A DNA stretch of 64,000 bases. Origin: Carya illinoinensis (Eukaryota; Streptophyta; Magnoliopsida; Fagales; Juglandaceae). The notes beneath the pieces were generated by a model. That model made no database searches. It saw only the letters and a program-made list of their open reading frames with translations, and was not told the DNA's origin. Positions 1 to 12,580 of the stretch are shown here, piece by piece (position 1 is the stretch's first letter; the number at the start of each line of letters is the position of its first letter). The translations under genes and the position numbers were made by a program. Location: NCBI RefSeq assembly GCF_018687715.1, contig NC_056758.1, forward strand, positions 36,241,467-36,305,466. Reading direction: 5' to 3'.

Positions 1-2376
1 TGCCTTCACCATCAAAAACCTACTTTGGGCTGGAAGTATATTTCTGTTCATTCATTTAGTACGCCTAGTAATTTTCTCTAAGGTGCTTCATTTTCAGGAA
101 ATAAATAATGTGCTGACTCAAAACTCTTTTTCATATGAAATGAGAAAATTATGGTTTTCCATCAACCTTTTCATGCCATTTTCCTAAACTCCAAACTGGA
201 CACTGTCATCGTCTCCTTCACTTTCACAGTCACCTTTTCCTACTTTTATTTTTACTTTAAAGCATTTTCCTTTCGCATGGCCCACAACTCAAGTTTGGTA
301 CAAAGGTTAGTTCTTATGATTTGGTCCAAAGCAGCTCATATATATTCTATTTTTCTCTTCTTTGACACTTTCTAGCAGCAACATATAGGTCGATGCTAGT
401 ATATATGCTACTCTAACAACGACATGGCAAGTACAATGCTAGTATATATGCTACTCGACATACTGTCTAATTAAGTACTTGATCTCTTGGTTAGCATAAA
501 TGCAAATCATATTTTATAACCCCTAAATGCCAACAACTTAAAAAAATATAATGAATAATGAGACTACTAAATTCCAAACGTACAAGTCTTGCACAGATTT
601 TATATTAAAAAGAAGTAGACTCAAGCAGAAAAAATCTATATGAAATTTACTTTCTTTGTAGGGTCTGGTATTTTACAAATGGCTGGTGACATGTTTGTGC
701 ATTTAGTGCTTGTTCCTACCATTACTAAAATATAATTGCCCACTGAAAATCCTATATCTGCTAGGTGTTAGCTCCTGACATGGGTCCCGACAGAATTTTT
801 TCATAAGGAGTAAGCTGCATGCTCCACTTTACAAAGGTTAAAATCTTAGTTGTAAAGTATGAAAGAGGCATCAATAGGCGATCTGCCTGTCTTCTGCTAC
901 ATGATTTCCCAATAATTAATTTCTCAGTCCATGGGCTCTGGTTATCTCGAATAGAATAAGATACAAGAGATTTCTAACATTCACTAATAGTTTTTGGGGA
1001 TTAATTCAGCTTAAGATTTGAAAGTCAAAATTATTTTTCATTAATTTTAATAGTATGAATTTGGCACAGAAATTTGTTTATCAAATTTGATAGCTTTCAA
1101 GATGGCACCATTGAGAGACCGCATTACCACAACAAAAGTTCAGAAGTTCACTTGCCCAATGTGGTGAGAATGTAAAAGAACACAATAATATCAACAGCCA
1201 TTTTCGAAAGAAAGAAGTACAGAATGGTGAAGAAGAGGGTGGTTGATTAAAAGATAGGAATCAAAAGCAGATGAAGGGTAGATAAGAATCACGAGGAAAT
1301 AGCAACATTATTAATGTAAGGAAAGAGTACGATTTCCATTTACTATATTATTATTATTATTATTATTATTGTAATAATGAAAGCATGAATGCTAAAATCA
1401 AGGATGCAAGAGGAGAGCATGTGGAACACAGCCGAACAAAAAGCCACTGGATATATAGACAACACAATGTGTATAGAAAGAAAATAAAATAAAAAATCGT
1501 ATAACGTGCAAAAGGTTTAAACCCCATTTGCAGTCGACATTTGCAGTTCTCCATTTTTGGGGATTAATTCAGCTTACACTTACTCAAATGCTTGCAGCTA
1601 CAATAGAAAAAATTGGTACTTTAAAACTGATCAAGTAACTACATATAACAGCATTAACGGAAAAGGGTCATGCTTGTTTAGAAAATGCTCTGTTTTTCCA
1701 AACACTGGGAAGTTCAAATGGGTTAGTGTTATGATACTACCTCCAAATTTAGAACACCCGGTACAGGAAAAAAACTAAAATTCGTGCGAAAGGAAGAAGA
1801 TGGGGGAGCATGGAAAAAATGTAGTGTGCAAACAAACAGGCAAACTGTGAAAAACAACAATTAAGGCATGAAGGGGGAGCGACTATCATCAATAAAGGGA
1901 GAAGAAAACATTATACCAGCTCAAACAAAGCCTGCCCTGAAAATGTCTGCTCTTGTCGATTCGCCAAGAGGAACCCAACACAGTGAGAAACCAGGCCGAA
2001 TATACTAGCAATTTCTCTTCCAAACTCGCCGATGGGTCTGAACTACTTGAAGGCAAACTTAGAAAGCCACCGATAAACACTAACTAGGGGGAGAAGGGGG
2101 TGGAATAAGAGACTCTGAAAAGGAAAATCGCCTCGTGTACGTGTGTGCGTTGTGAAATCTTCAAGCCGAATGGTTAAACCAAGGAAAATGGAGGGGATTT
2201 GCAGAAGGTAATTACCGAAGGTTTTGCAGATGATGGGTAGGGAGTATGGTTTCACCGAAGAGGAGTCGGGGGAATGATTTGGGAACTCCGGTACTGTTTG
2301 GGGCAAAAGTGTTGGGGGGAAATAAAGCAAACTTAGCTTATTTTCGCGCCTGACTTTATCCCAACGTATAATGTAG
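1..2376. other. intergenic, no gene seen
   Basis: I see no coding region with convincing length or homology on either strand. Open frames are short and lack recognisable domains. The only clear low-complexity feature is an ATT/TTA trinucleotide tract at about 1345-1370. Two blocks share the phrase GGGGATTAATTCAGCTTA (about 996 and 1558), suggesting a small direct duplication or two copies of a degenerate repeat. Confidence 0.6.
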
Positions 2377-2593
2377 TGCTATAACAAGTTTTTTTTATTT
2401 GCAGCGCCATTAGTTGCCGAGACTATAGAAAAAATCGCTGCAATAAAAGTTCTAACCTCTCCCGCTCCCGAACGTTTTAATTAGCGTTGAATATATTGAG
2501 CGATGACAAAATCGCTGAAAATAATTATCATATGCAGCGAATTTATTCCCAGCAATTAAAAAAACGCTGAGAAAAGTGTATTTTCTTGTAGTG
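2377..2593. mobile_element. CACTA-like MITE (degenerate left end)
   Basis: The right end reads TTTTCTTGTAGTG, the reverse complement of CACTACAAGAAAA, a typical CACTA (En/Spm) terminus. The left end at 2377 reads TGCTATAACAAG, which fits a CACTA terminus with two transitions. Between them are repeated subterminal motifs of the AAAATCGCTG / GCAGCG type in both orientations, as expected for CACTA subterminal repeats. There is no room for a transposase, so this is non-autonomous. The 3-bp flanks (TAG and AAA) do not match, so the left boundary is less certain than the right. Confidence 0.6.
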
Positions 2594-3984
2594 AAAGGGG
2601 AGAGTTAGAAACTAATTCTTCTATTTAAAGACGAGGCCGTATACCATCTGCTTTAAAGGACGATGGCTCTTTACTTTAAATTTTAATAAGCAACGTACGT
2701 GCTAATTAAAAGTAGAGACAGTTAAACAAAGGAGATTGGTCAGAAGAGATCAGAATCAAACAATAAGCAATAGAGTTGTGACAAACTTTAAGACAATTTA
2801 AAAGAAAACCCAATGCTTGACACAAGTCCCATCATCGATCTAGCCCTCATGATCATCAGCTCATGATCATGATCGGACTAATCATCAAGAATCCTTATGC
2901 TTGAAATGTTTGAAAACCCACACCCAAACCGCCCAAAATCTTTCTTATCGATCCACATGGCTTGCTAGATTTGCGCAACATCGATCATTTTTTCCTAACT
3001 TTACTGTTGCATCTCGATGTTCAATTGCCCCCACCACCGCGCCAACCGGCCTCTAAACAAAAGTCTCCCACTTATGATGTTATGACACTCACAGACGCCA
3101 TCTTGCAGTAACCTCGTCAGTTTTTGGGACGTTTTTCTTCCTCAATAATCATGAGGCTGTTAAGCACGGGTGCTTATAAAGGGTAATTTCAAGGAATGTC
3201 CGAACGGCCGTGTCCACATGCATTAAGACGAGTACAGTACGTCTGCACTGAGCCACACATGTGGCAATATCTTCATTTTAACTTTAACATTACAGAGCTA
3301 TTATAATAAGCTTCAAAGCCGTTTATGCATCGTATCATGTTTCCTTATGTACAAAACTTTGCATTGGTCTAGACTCAAAGCTAAACCGCTGCTGTATATA
3401 ATGTCAGAAGTTTTTTAGGGATTTGTTGACCGCTGCAATAATAAAGACTTCCGAAGACGATATAATTCAACGGTACGTGATCGTCGCAAGATCTATGGAG
3501 GTAAGAGTTGTAGAAAGAGAGTGACAGCATAGAGAGAATGAGATTCAGGTGTTGTGTTGAGCGTGAGATTTTGTAGATCCGCTCTCAAAGTCCATAAAAC
3601 ACAACCAGTATGGTCCAAAAATAGAGATGGATGTTGAAATGAACTGACACAGAACATATAGGGAGGAAGTGAGCTTAATTTAAGCCCCGCGTTGGGCAAA
3701 GAAAATTAAGAATATTGGGCCCGCAGCCACGACGCGATGAGTATGATCAGAAAAATAAAACGATATACGTAACTTTTTAGCCGCGATGTTATTAAAAAAC
3801 CACTGTAATAGAGATTTCTATAATGGAGGGTCGCAAACGCCAAAGCCTCGGGTACGTACAACTGATACATGACGTAATTCTTCTTATCGCTACCAGAAAG
3901 ACGTACAGTCACGACTCACGAAAAACGTCATCTCATGGTGCAAGGTCCCCCACAACATATATATATATATAAATCTAATTATAA

Positions 3985-4135
3985 GGTTAATTATATATTA
4001 ATATATGTATTAATTTATTATGATTAAATAAAAAATAAATTTTATTAAAAATAATATTAATTTAAAATTTAAATATAAAAAAATTAATATTAATATATAA
4101 ATTAATATGCGACTTTATTTATATATAATAAAACT
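3985..4135. repeat. dispersed AT-rich repeat, copy 1
   Basis: This block contains a run (GATTAAATAAAAAATAAATT, then TTATTAAAA, AATATTAATTTAAAATTTAA, ATTAATATGCGAC) that recurs nearly unchanged at 27125-27265. The 23-kb separation shows a dispersed repeat, probably a small MITE. No coding potential. Confidence 0.6.
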
Positions 4136-5315
4136 ATATATATATATATATGTACGTACCTATGAATGCAAGAAGTCTATAATGGGGCATGGTATGGCAA
4201 TTCCTATTACGCTTATCTCAAAACAGATGGATGCATAATGATGTGACACGCTACAACGTCTGTATTAATTAAAGTGATCCTAAGATGTCATTCCAAATAT
4301 TAGGTCTAGGTCGTTTTCAATCTCTTCATGATTCCACTTACTACACAAAGTGGAGAGCATTATAATTTATAACCTAACGTGGCCCTAAGATAGATCAGGA
4401 AAACTGGCCGGCCAATTGTAAAGAACCACTAGAAAGTTCGGTTTGAGTTTCTAGCAAGAGTTCTGAATGAATCCGGCCCTTCGAAATTATAAATAAGAAT
4501 AGCAGCTGGTTGCTGGTTCTAGCTAAATTCTTACAGGGTAAAGGCATGCTTTTTTCTCACATGGTGAAGGCAACCACAGCAGCCTAGAGCACTATAGTTT
4601 TCAATGTAGAGCACGATCGATGATCCCCTGCAATTTGCTGCTAAAGAATTCTTGGTTGAATAATTACTTTTGAGCAAAAGTCAATAACACTTCCTTACGT
4701 ATCATGTAACACCAGAAACTGACTGATCGAAAGACCGATGTTACAAGAGCCAGCCAGCTCTTGATCACGCTTAATTAGATATGTATAATTGGATGGTGAA
4801 ACAAAAGACTAAACGCTGCCTGTCCAGAGACCTCGATCGATCAATCTATTCAGGTAGGTATTTTCAGAAAAATTAATTTAAAACCAACAGACTGAATTTA
4901 TGTACCTGATCATTAAATTAAGATTGCGAAAGTGAAATGCATGAACACGTACGCATGTTATAACTAATTCTTTTTTTATTTTATCCGAGAGGAAACAAAA
5001 GGGTTTCTTTATATGTATTTAACATAGAACATATTATATACTATATATCCATTAAAAATAAAAAATAAAAATAAGAGCGGTGTGTTGTGTGGAATGCATG
5101 ATAAATAGTAAAGCTTAACTTGATATCAAAATTCAGAGACATAAAACGAGATTGGCAATAATGAGGCTAATTATGACCATTACTTTTGAAGATTTGATAT
5201 CTAGATTCATAATAACGCCATGGCGCCCACACAACGATAGTGATTATAATGTAGTCATGACAATCATTCTTCCAGATTTGCATGTGTTTCTTTAAAATTT
5301 CTGTTCCAACTCTAA

Positions 5316-5690
5316 GAGCATGTTTTGTTACAATAAAATGTTGGAAATTATAAACGTTTTGAGAATTTCAAGAACTAGTTTGAGATTATGTTTTGTGAAA
5401 GGAAAGAGAAATTTTTAAATAAAAATATTTTATTCTAAAAACAGAAATATGTATTAATTAAGTGTGTCTCGTAATATTTTGTTTGTTTTCATAACTATTT
5501 TCATCTCATCTAATCATTATAAATTTTTCAAATTTTCACATAAAATAAAATAAACAATTCAACTTTTTCAAATCCCAAAACAAAAACAATATTAAAAAAA
5601 TATATTCTAACATTCATATTTTATTCAACTTTCAACTTTTATCTCAACTCGTCTCATTTCATCTGCAAAACAAACGAGACATTAATGAAT
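5316..5690. repeat. AT-rich MITE-like element of the CTCATCTCAT/CAAACGAGAC type
   Basis: The segment has the phrases CATCTCATCTAATCATTATA, TTTTTCAAATTTTCACA, TCAACTTTTATCTCAACTCG and AAACAAACGAGAC. Closely similar phrases recur at 18589-18765 and, more weakly, in 25690-26260, so this is a family of small, AT-rich, non-coding elements. Boundaries are approximate and I could not identify a target duplication. Confidence 0.45.
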
Positions 5691-8600
5691 GCTGCTTTCA
5701 AATTTTAGTAATTATACCTATAACAAAAAATGATATAATGATCACCTGAATGATCACTACTCTTTCACTTTAAGCTTTATAATTTGGAAAAAAAAAAAAA
5801 AAAAAAAAAAGGCATGATCATCTCATTTGATTTCATTTCAACTTTTTGCTTGTTTTGTTTTAAAAGCTATGAAAATTAAGAAAAGACGTATGGGTGGGGA
5901 AGGCTCCTTATCTCGCGCTTGTCGTTGTGATTTTAATTAGCTTGATAAGTACTGCAGTTTACACTCTAATCTTGATTAAAAAAAACTATTAAAATTGGAA
6001 TTAATTTAAGTATCTGAAAACGGATTTTAATTTCCTTAAAGATATGTGGGGCTCCAATAATTACTAATTAGGTGCCTGCAGTTCTCTACCCCTAACTGGA
6101 AATTTTGACAATACTGGTAAAATAAATAATTAAATAGATCTACGAATTAATTTGGAAGAGGGGGAAAGAAACGTAAGAGTGTTAGGATTGAACTTGGGTT
6201 TGCATTCCCAGGGGGGGCTTATTGTAGCAATTCAAGGCCCAATAACAGGGCATTCGGGACGAATTTATACAGGCCTCTTTGATTTTTGGGAGGCCCATGC
6301 CAGTAGCATCTCATTTAGAACAATCACCATAGGAACTTAGTTAGAGGGTGGAAAACCGGAGTTTATAGCAAACAAAAGTAATGATATGACACCTAGTTTA
6401 CTATCTTTCCACTGCCTAATTCGTCTATAAAAGAAGGAACTGGACGTTATTGAACCATTGATACATGCAAATGATACTCTACTTAAAACATTAATTTCTC
6501 CAAAACAGTAAAGGACAGGATACAGATCATTAGGAAGAAAACGGTAGAAACGGATTGAAGATGTTGGAACAACGTAGCTCTGCCACTAGCTTGAAGTATA
6601 GGACCTCATAAAATTTCTAAGAAATTATGTCCAGTTACTCTTTTGAATATCATATTCAAATATAACTTGAGTGCGCTAAAGATCTGTGACTTGATTGTCA
6701 TTACTCCCAAGCCTCCAGAATGGAAGTCTTGGGATTAAAACCTCCTTCCCAAATGTATCAATATAAATATATATATATATATATATCATGAGCACGCGAA
6801 TAATGGGACCTTTCATTTTAAAACTTAAATCAATGTACTAGAAATGAGATATATAATAATGTTTTTATCTTCATTATTTATTTACCCATTTTCTGTTGAA
6901 ACAACGTACATAAGTTACATAGGCAGCTCGCTTCATGCATGGGGCCTTTCATATACAATCATTGTCTCATCGAATGATCATTGTATCCTCAAGCTGGTAG
7001 ACAAATCTCAATATTCGGTGCAGTAGAGCCTTATCCAAAATAAGCCTTTTCTGTGTTAGTAGTCAGGTAAATGCTGTTGAAAGTAATAAAATATCTTAGC
7101 ATTTTCCCGGATCCTTTTTGGAAATCCCTCGGCTTCTTCCTTTTGTTGCATAAAAGCTCCTTGTTGAGTTTTTTCCAAAAAGTAGGATAATTCTTGGTCA
7201 TATCAAAAGATTCCCACCAATTAACAATTAAAAACGATCCTGTTATACAAATGAGACCTCCCATGAGAACAAAAATAATAAGATCATAAAAGTTTTATGG
7301 GACAGGATTGTGACATTACACTCAGAAAAGAAAGGCAAGCATAATACAATATCCTCAGAATCATCAGTATATTATTAATTTTTTTTCCCTTATATTTGAG
7401 AACTACGATACATATATTAAGTATTGCTGCCTTTAAGGTGGCTGGCCTGCTGGTTCTGGAATCTGAACACTTCAGGATAACATGATGTAATTTGAAGTTT
7501 TGAACTATGCGTGCATATGACATACTATCCGGATATCACCTGTACGTACTTCCCTATACTAAACAGAAACCGTAAGTGGCAATCTGTCTGCATGAATGAA
7601 TGTGTTCCTTGCCAAGGACAGTGTGTGTATAGACATAATGATGTATTTGTACTTTCTGGGGACTGCCACCGCCGGAGATTTAATGATTTGTGGTATTCTG
7701 TTACTTAGAAAGCATCATTATTAGTCAAGCAGCAGTAAATACATGACAGTGTGATCTCGATTTCAGAACCCTGAGAGGTGGACCTAATAATTAATTTAGT
7801 AAATAATTATTTTCTTTATGCAAACATATATTTTGCTAATATAAAATATTATGATGTAATTCGACATATGAATATCTTTATGATATGTTACTTTTTTCTT
7901 TTTTTATGGGCTAGCTATTATAGATTTTCTAGGGATTTTAGGGTTATGTCATTTTTTTTGGGCTTGAATATATATAATTTTTTAAATCTTTTTCATGGAT
8001 AAAGGGGGATCAAGGAATAAATGTAGTGGATCAGCAAGATGTGAAGAAATAGACTTGACACGCTTGGCAAAGCCATTAGAAAATACAACGCTGTTAATGT
8101 TGGTCATGATCAGGATTGTGATGCTCATTGAAGACTTCACTTGACCTTACTGCATCTTACTGATCATCCATTGCATAATATGTGCATTATTAAGCCTACT
8201 CATGACTCCCTATAATATAAATAAAAATATATAAAAGACTATCTATCTATGGTCATGTATTGATCAAACATCTTCTTCATGTACTACAAGATGGAGACTT
8301 CCAATCTTAATGTTGTGAAAGCCGATTATAAAAAAGTGAATAAATACGAAATGAATAAAAAATATATATTAATTTTTTAATAATAAATTATATTACTTTT
8401 TAAAACGACTATATACGCTTGTAAGACCGTATATATATATATAATATTAACCATATATATATATATTATACATGCTCTGAATATGAATGCAAAACTAGCC
8501 TTTTGGCAGTTCCAGCTGTCTAGTCGAAAAGAACCATTTTTACCCTAAAGCAAAATAAACCGCTTTTGGTCCAACCAGGCTGCTGTTTAATGTTTACTCT

Positions 8601-9327
8601 GAATGCTTCTGAAGCAGTGAAACTTCTTGGAGAAACCTTGAAATTCTGTGCCATCAAATCATTTCTGAGTGCGCTTTCTGGTTCAAATTCCTGAACTCCT
8701 AAGTGGCGACCTTAATCATTTTGCTTTAATTACCATATAGTGGCTGAAAATCATGGATTATAGCTTTAGGCTTTAGCCACATATACAAAGGAAAAACCAT
8801 GACCGACTCCCACCATAATAACTTGCCGTGTATGTTCCATCGCCTTGTACTGATGTTATAATCAGAGAAGATTTAAAGGCGACAGTTATATTTTTTCCTT
8901 TTGACATATTTTAGCAAACTATATATGATTACTAGGAAATTTAAGAAGAACAGGATGGAACTTGGTTCGTGGTGGAGCCGAAGCACTAATTACTCTTGAG
9001 ACAGCTTAAAAAAAGCATAGGTGTGAAGTCATGTCCCAGATGATCTCAAAACATTCTCACCTTCATTATGGCGATTGAATGTAGAAAAAGCAGTTTCATT
9101 AATTAATAGACATCTTCACTTTTTAGGTAAAATTTACATAGATCATGATAGCTCTCAAGGAATAGAAATCTCTTATTCAAACGTTGATCGGGGAAAAGAA
9201 AAAAGAACAAAAAAAGATGAAAACTTGACCATCTCACTGGGCAAACCTCATTGAAAATACAGAGATTTGAAAACCAATCTCTAAGAATTTTAACCACAAT
9301 TCCTTTTTCTCTTCCTGTCTTTGATCA

Positions 9328-10646
9328 TTAAAGACATCTTCCTCCATATCCTGCATTTTTGAACAATGTTTGTTTTATGTCTTCAGAACTTAGTAGGGTT
9401 CTCTGGTCCATATCCTATAAGTTCAGGATTGAAGACAGTATATAAGATCACTTGTTCAACAAATTGATTAAAAAAATACAAAAACTCCCACCACAGGGAA
9501 ATTGCCAGATAATTAAATTTGGTACCTCCGAGCAAGAAGCTTGCATTGCAAAGTCATTGAAACAGCTAATGACACATTGTTGAATCTCAAGGCCTAATGC
9601 TTCTAACGTATTCACTGTTGATAGCAGCAGCCCTGGCTTCCCTGCACAGCAAATCTCAATCCTTGTATCCGCATTCCCCCTCTCCACATCGAACTGCCAA
9701 GGCAACGCGTGGGAATTACACATTCAGAATTTTGGTGAGTAATTCATGTTTGATTTCAATTTTGAGGATCTTGCTGAGTAGAGCGAGCAGAGTTCTTACC
9801 TTCGGTGAATTTCTAACCGAGACTTCATTTGGTTTTACATTCTTGAAAATGCCCGTAATGTTTGAACTCCCTTGATCAATTTCTAGCTGCAAACTGTTGA
9901 TTTTCTCTAGGAGTTCTTTCATGTACTCTATAGTATCTCCAAGTATAGACGTCCTGTCCATCTTTCAATTCAATACAAACAAAGTACATCAGATTCCATA
10001 TAATATGAACCACTCATTCTTAGAATGTTGTAATCCAAGTAATTAGAAATGAGTCTCGCTGCTTTACCTTGCTTATCTTTGGGACAATGGATCTTAACAT
10101 TGAGAGGCGATCATTCAATCGCTTTCTTCTTCTTCTCTCAGCCATAAGATTCTTTGATGGCTGGCCCTGCAGCTTCTTAGCTGGATTCTTTACTTCTAGG
10201 CAATTACCGATGTTGATAACCGGGACTTCTGGGGACTGGATTGGCTCAGCTTTGCAGGAAGCTTGCACCTCAAGATTGTGAATTTCGTCCCCAAGTATAC
10301 CCAGCTCTTCTTCCATCATGGAAAATGGATAGTCTTCTTGCATAGGAAAAGGCGGTGTGTCCAGCGTGTTAAGTGATGAATCAGTTAGCTGTGAAGCTGA
10401 GAATGCATTGCCAAATGGGCAATAGACTTCATTGAAAGTGTAGGAGGAGGTATCTACGTTTTGTTCAAGCTGCGGAGAGAATCCTTCGCAGCAAGAGTTT
10501 GGAAAAACCATGGCTGGGTTTTGCTCAAAGCAATCAAAAGTCCAGCCATTAGAAAAGAACTCATTCATTGGTGTTGGAATGGTTCCCGAAGTGTCTACTC
10601 TTAGAGCAAGTAATTCCTCTAAGAAGCCATGCCCATTGAGCTCCAT
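9328..10646 (-). CDS. bHLH93-like: bHLH93-like transcription factor
   Basis: A four-exon gene: exon 1 10068-10646 (193 codons), exon 2 9800-9961 (54), exon 3 9526-9693 (56), exon 4 9328-9414 (28 plus TAA), giving 331 aa. All introns are GT-AG and phase 0. Exons 1 and 2 join as [14 protein letters not shown], the usual bHLH intron position. The basic region [17 protein letters not shown] spans about residues 163-179, with E170 and arginines for E-box DNA contact; helix-loop-helix follows to about residue 225. Residues 248-331 form the ACT-like C-terminal domain, ending AGYGGRCL. This is the layout of Arabidopsis bHLH93/bHLH61 (about 350 aa), nuclear regulators related to the FAMA/ICE1 group; bHLH93 has been linked to flowering under short days. 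The start ATG opens with [16 protein letters not shown], typical of the clade. bHLH61 orthology is the main alternative. Confidence 0.95.
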
Positions 10647-10751
10647 ATCCCTTCGATCTCTTGCTCTCTGTGTCTATGTGTGTTTGTGCGTGTGCGCGCC
10701 TCTCTTGGGAACGTTAATACCTTGATAATATGATGTTGCACCGAGTGGAAG

Positions 10752-10760
10752 AATATATAG
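10752..10760 (-). promoter_or_regulatory. TATA box of the bHLH93-like gene
   Basis: On the minus strand the sequence reads CTATATATTC about 105 bp before the ATG at 10646, a normal plant TATA position. TTGAC cores (W-box type) lie further upstream near 10785 and 11022; their use is inference. Confidence 0.6.
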
Positions 10761-10872
10761 GAGCACAAAACAATAGGCTTATACTTGACCATTATATAAT
10801 ATTGCATTATAGTATGTGTTATGTTGTATCTATTTGCACCTAAAACCTAAGATTGAAATGGAATCTGCTTTT

Positions 10873-10876
<4 letters not shown>

Positions 10877-10934
<58 letters not shown>
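10877..10934. repeat. CT/GA microsatellite, 29 units
   Basis: A pure 58-bp CT dinucleotide run. On the gene strand it is a GA repeat about 230-290 bp upstream of the bHLH93-like start codon. Plant GAGA-binding (BBR/BPC) proteins recognise such tracts, so it may act in the promoter; its length is also likely to vary between individuals. Confidence 0.9.
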
Positions 10935-10936
<2 letters not shown>

Positions 10937-11182
10937 GTGGGGGATGGAGAGTGATGATTTCATGTCTTTTTCACCGAAATCTCTGAAATCGTACAAACTT
11001 GATATTTAATTGCATATTCAAAAAACTTTGACCCAAGCACCTGTCTGAACCGAAAAGGATCCAGTTATCATCATAGAGATCCAGTTAGACACTGTCAGGT
11101 TCTTTGTATGCTTAAGCTCTGTAATATTAATTGGCCATGAACAGAAAAGGAAAAAAATAAATAAAAAGCAAACAAACAAATT

Positions 11183-11183
<1 letters not shown>

Positions 11184-11214
<31 letters not shown>
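11184..11214. repeat. 31-bp C homopolymer
   Basis: An uninterrupted C run about 540 bp upstream of the bHLH93-like ATG; on the gene strand it is a G run and could form a G-quadruplex. Lengths of such runs are often unreliable in assemblies. Confidence 0.9.
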
Positions 11215-11217
<3 letters not shown>

Positions 11218-12532
11218 CTCTTCCTATCTCTCTGTGTAAGAAAATTGCTGAGTTGGGTCCCATTCCATATAATGCCTCCAAAATTGAGCTTAGCTCACAA
11301 GTTCAAATGAGTTGGTGGGCCTGTTTTGTTCCTACTACGTTTTCCTCATTTACTAACCCCATGTTTTTTTTTTTTTCCATCACAAAAGAAAAAAAAAAGG
11401 TAACGGTACTAGTTCTGTCTTTGATTTTTTTAACTATATATTAAATATATCTATATACAGATTTATACCAGTTGCAATTTTTCTTTTATATTCTCTTCGG
11501 GAATCAAGAGGAGATATTGATCATACCCGGCCTATTTTAATTTATGTTTTCTCCCCGGCCCTCACCTGGCGCGCGCCACTTATATATAACAATGAAATAT
11601 ACAGGCTAGGAATATTAGTATTTATATATCTCATTCCAGAACAACATTCACAGTAGTAAACTTAAAACTAGCTATCTGTTAACGTAGAATCAATTTGGTG
11701 TGGTCAGAGAGGTACGTACAACATTAATCTGATCTAAGTGCGAATGTTTGGTCGAATATGCAGGCAGCTTATAATAAACCACGATCAGGAGCATTTTGTA
11801 GTACTTCCATCGACATGTATATCATGAGTTAATACATGAGTCCATTTCCCGTAAATACCAATTAGATGACCTTATTTTTAATGCATGCAGTTCATAAGCT
11901 TTGTCATTACCATTATATATATAGTACTTAATAATTATGATTTCATGCCAATATTACTATAATTTGTGCATTTATTTTTGCCGGTAGGTAAGGTCGAATA
12001 TTAAAATAAAAGCTATGTTTTTTAAGGTCGCGACATGGAGCCCCAACCAAATGGAGTACTGTACAGGTTTGACTCCTCAGCACTTATAATGTATGTCTCT
12101 AATAATCGTATGATCATATGTATGTTTGTCCGTACTCACAAGTCTATGTCGGGACACAGGAAAAAAGAAAAACATTCACAGAAGAATATATTATTTTTTT
12201 TCATACGAAAAAACCATCAAATAGTTTTTTTTTGGATATATATAGCTAGTAAATATATAATGGAATGCAACCTTTTCTTATCTAATTTCATACCGTATAT
12301 ACAACTCTGAAATATTTTTATACTACTAAATTTGTGTTATTCTATTAACCATAATTAACCCTAGCTATTGATCTGACATTGTCCACCTCGATCCGAAATC
12401 ATGTGCTGGTTACTGTTCCTTTTGGGACTGATCGATCTATAAGAGGGATAGATACCATGCACACTAGCCGATGACAAGGGCTATTTTTGGTTCCTGAATC
12501 TTTTAGTAAAATATGATTCGTGGTAACGTGTG

Positions 12533-12580
<48 letters not shown>

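Larger units (their letters stand above)
2594..9327. other. intergenic, repeats only
   Basis: I see no gene. The stretch holds AT-rich DNA, TA dinucleotide tracts (for example near 3957-3972, 6769-6786 and 8433-8465), a 23-bp A run at 5788-5810 and the dispersed repeats listed separately. The frame at 6152-6340 is open but resembles no family I know. Confidence 0.55.

Noticed and set aside
9448..9875. Frames overlapping bHLH introns (91 aa minus, 92 aa plus)
   Set aside because: The minus frame is exon 3 extended into its introns; the plus frame is the shadow of the real gene.
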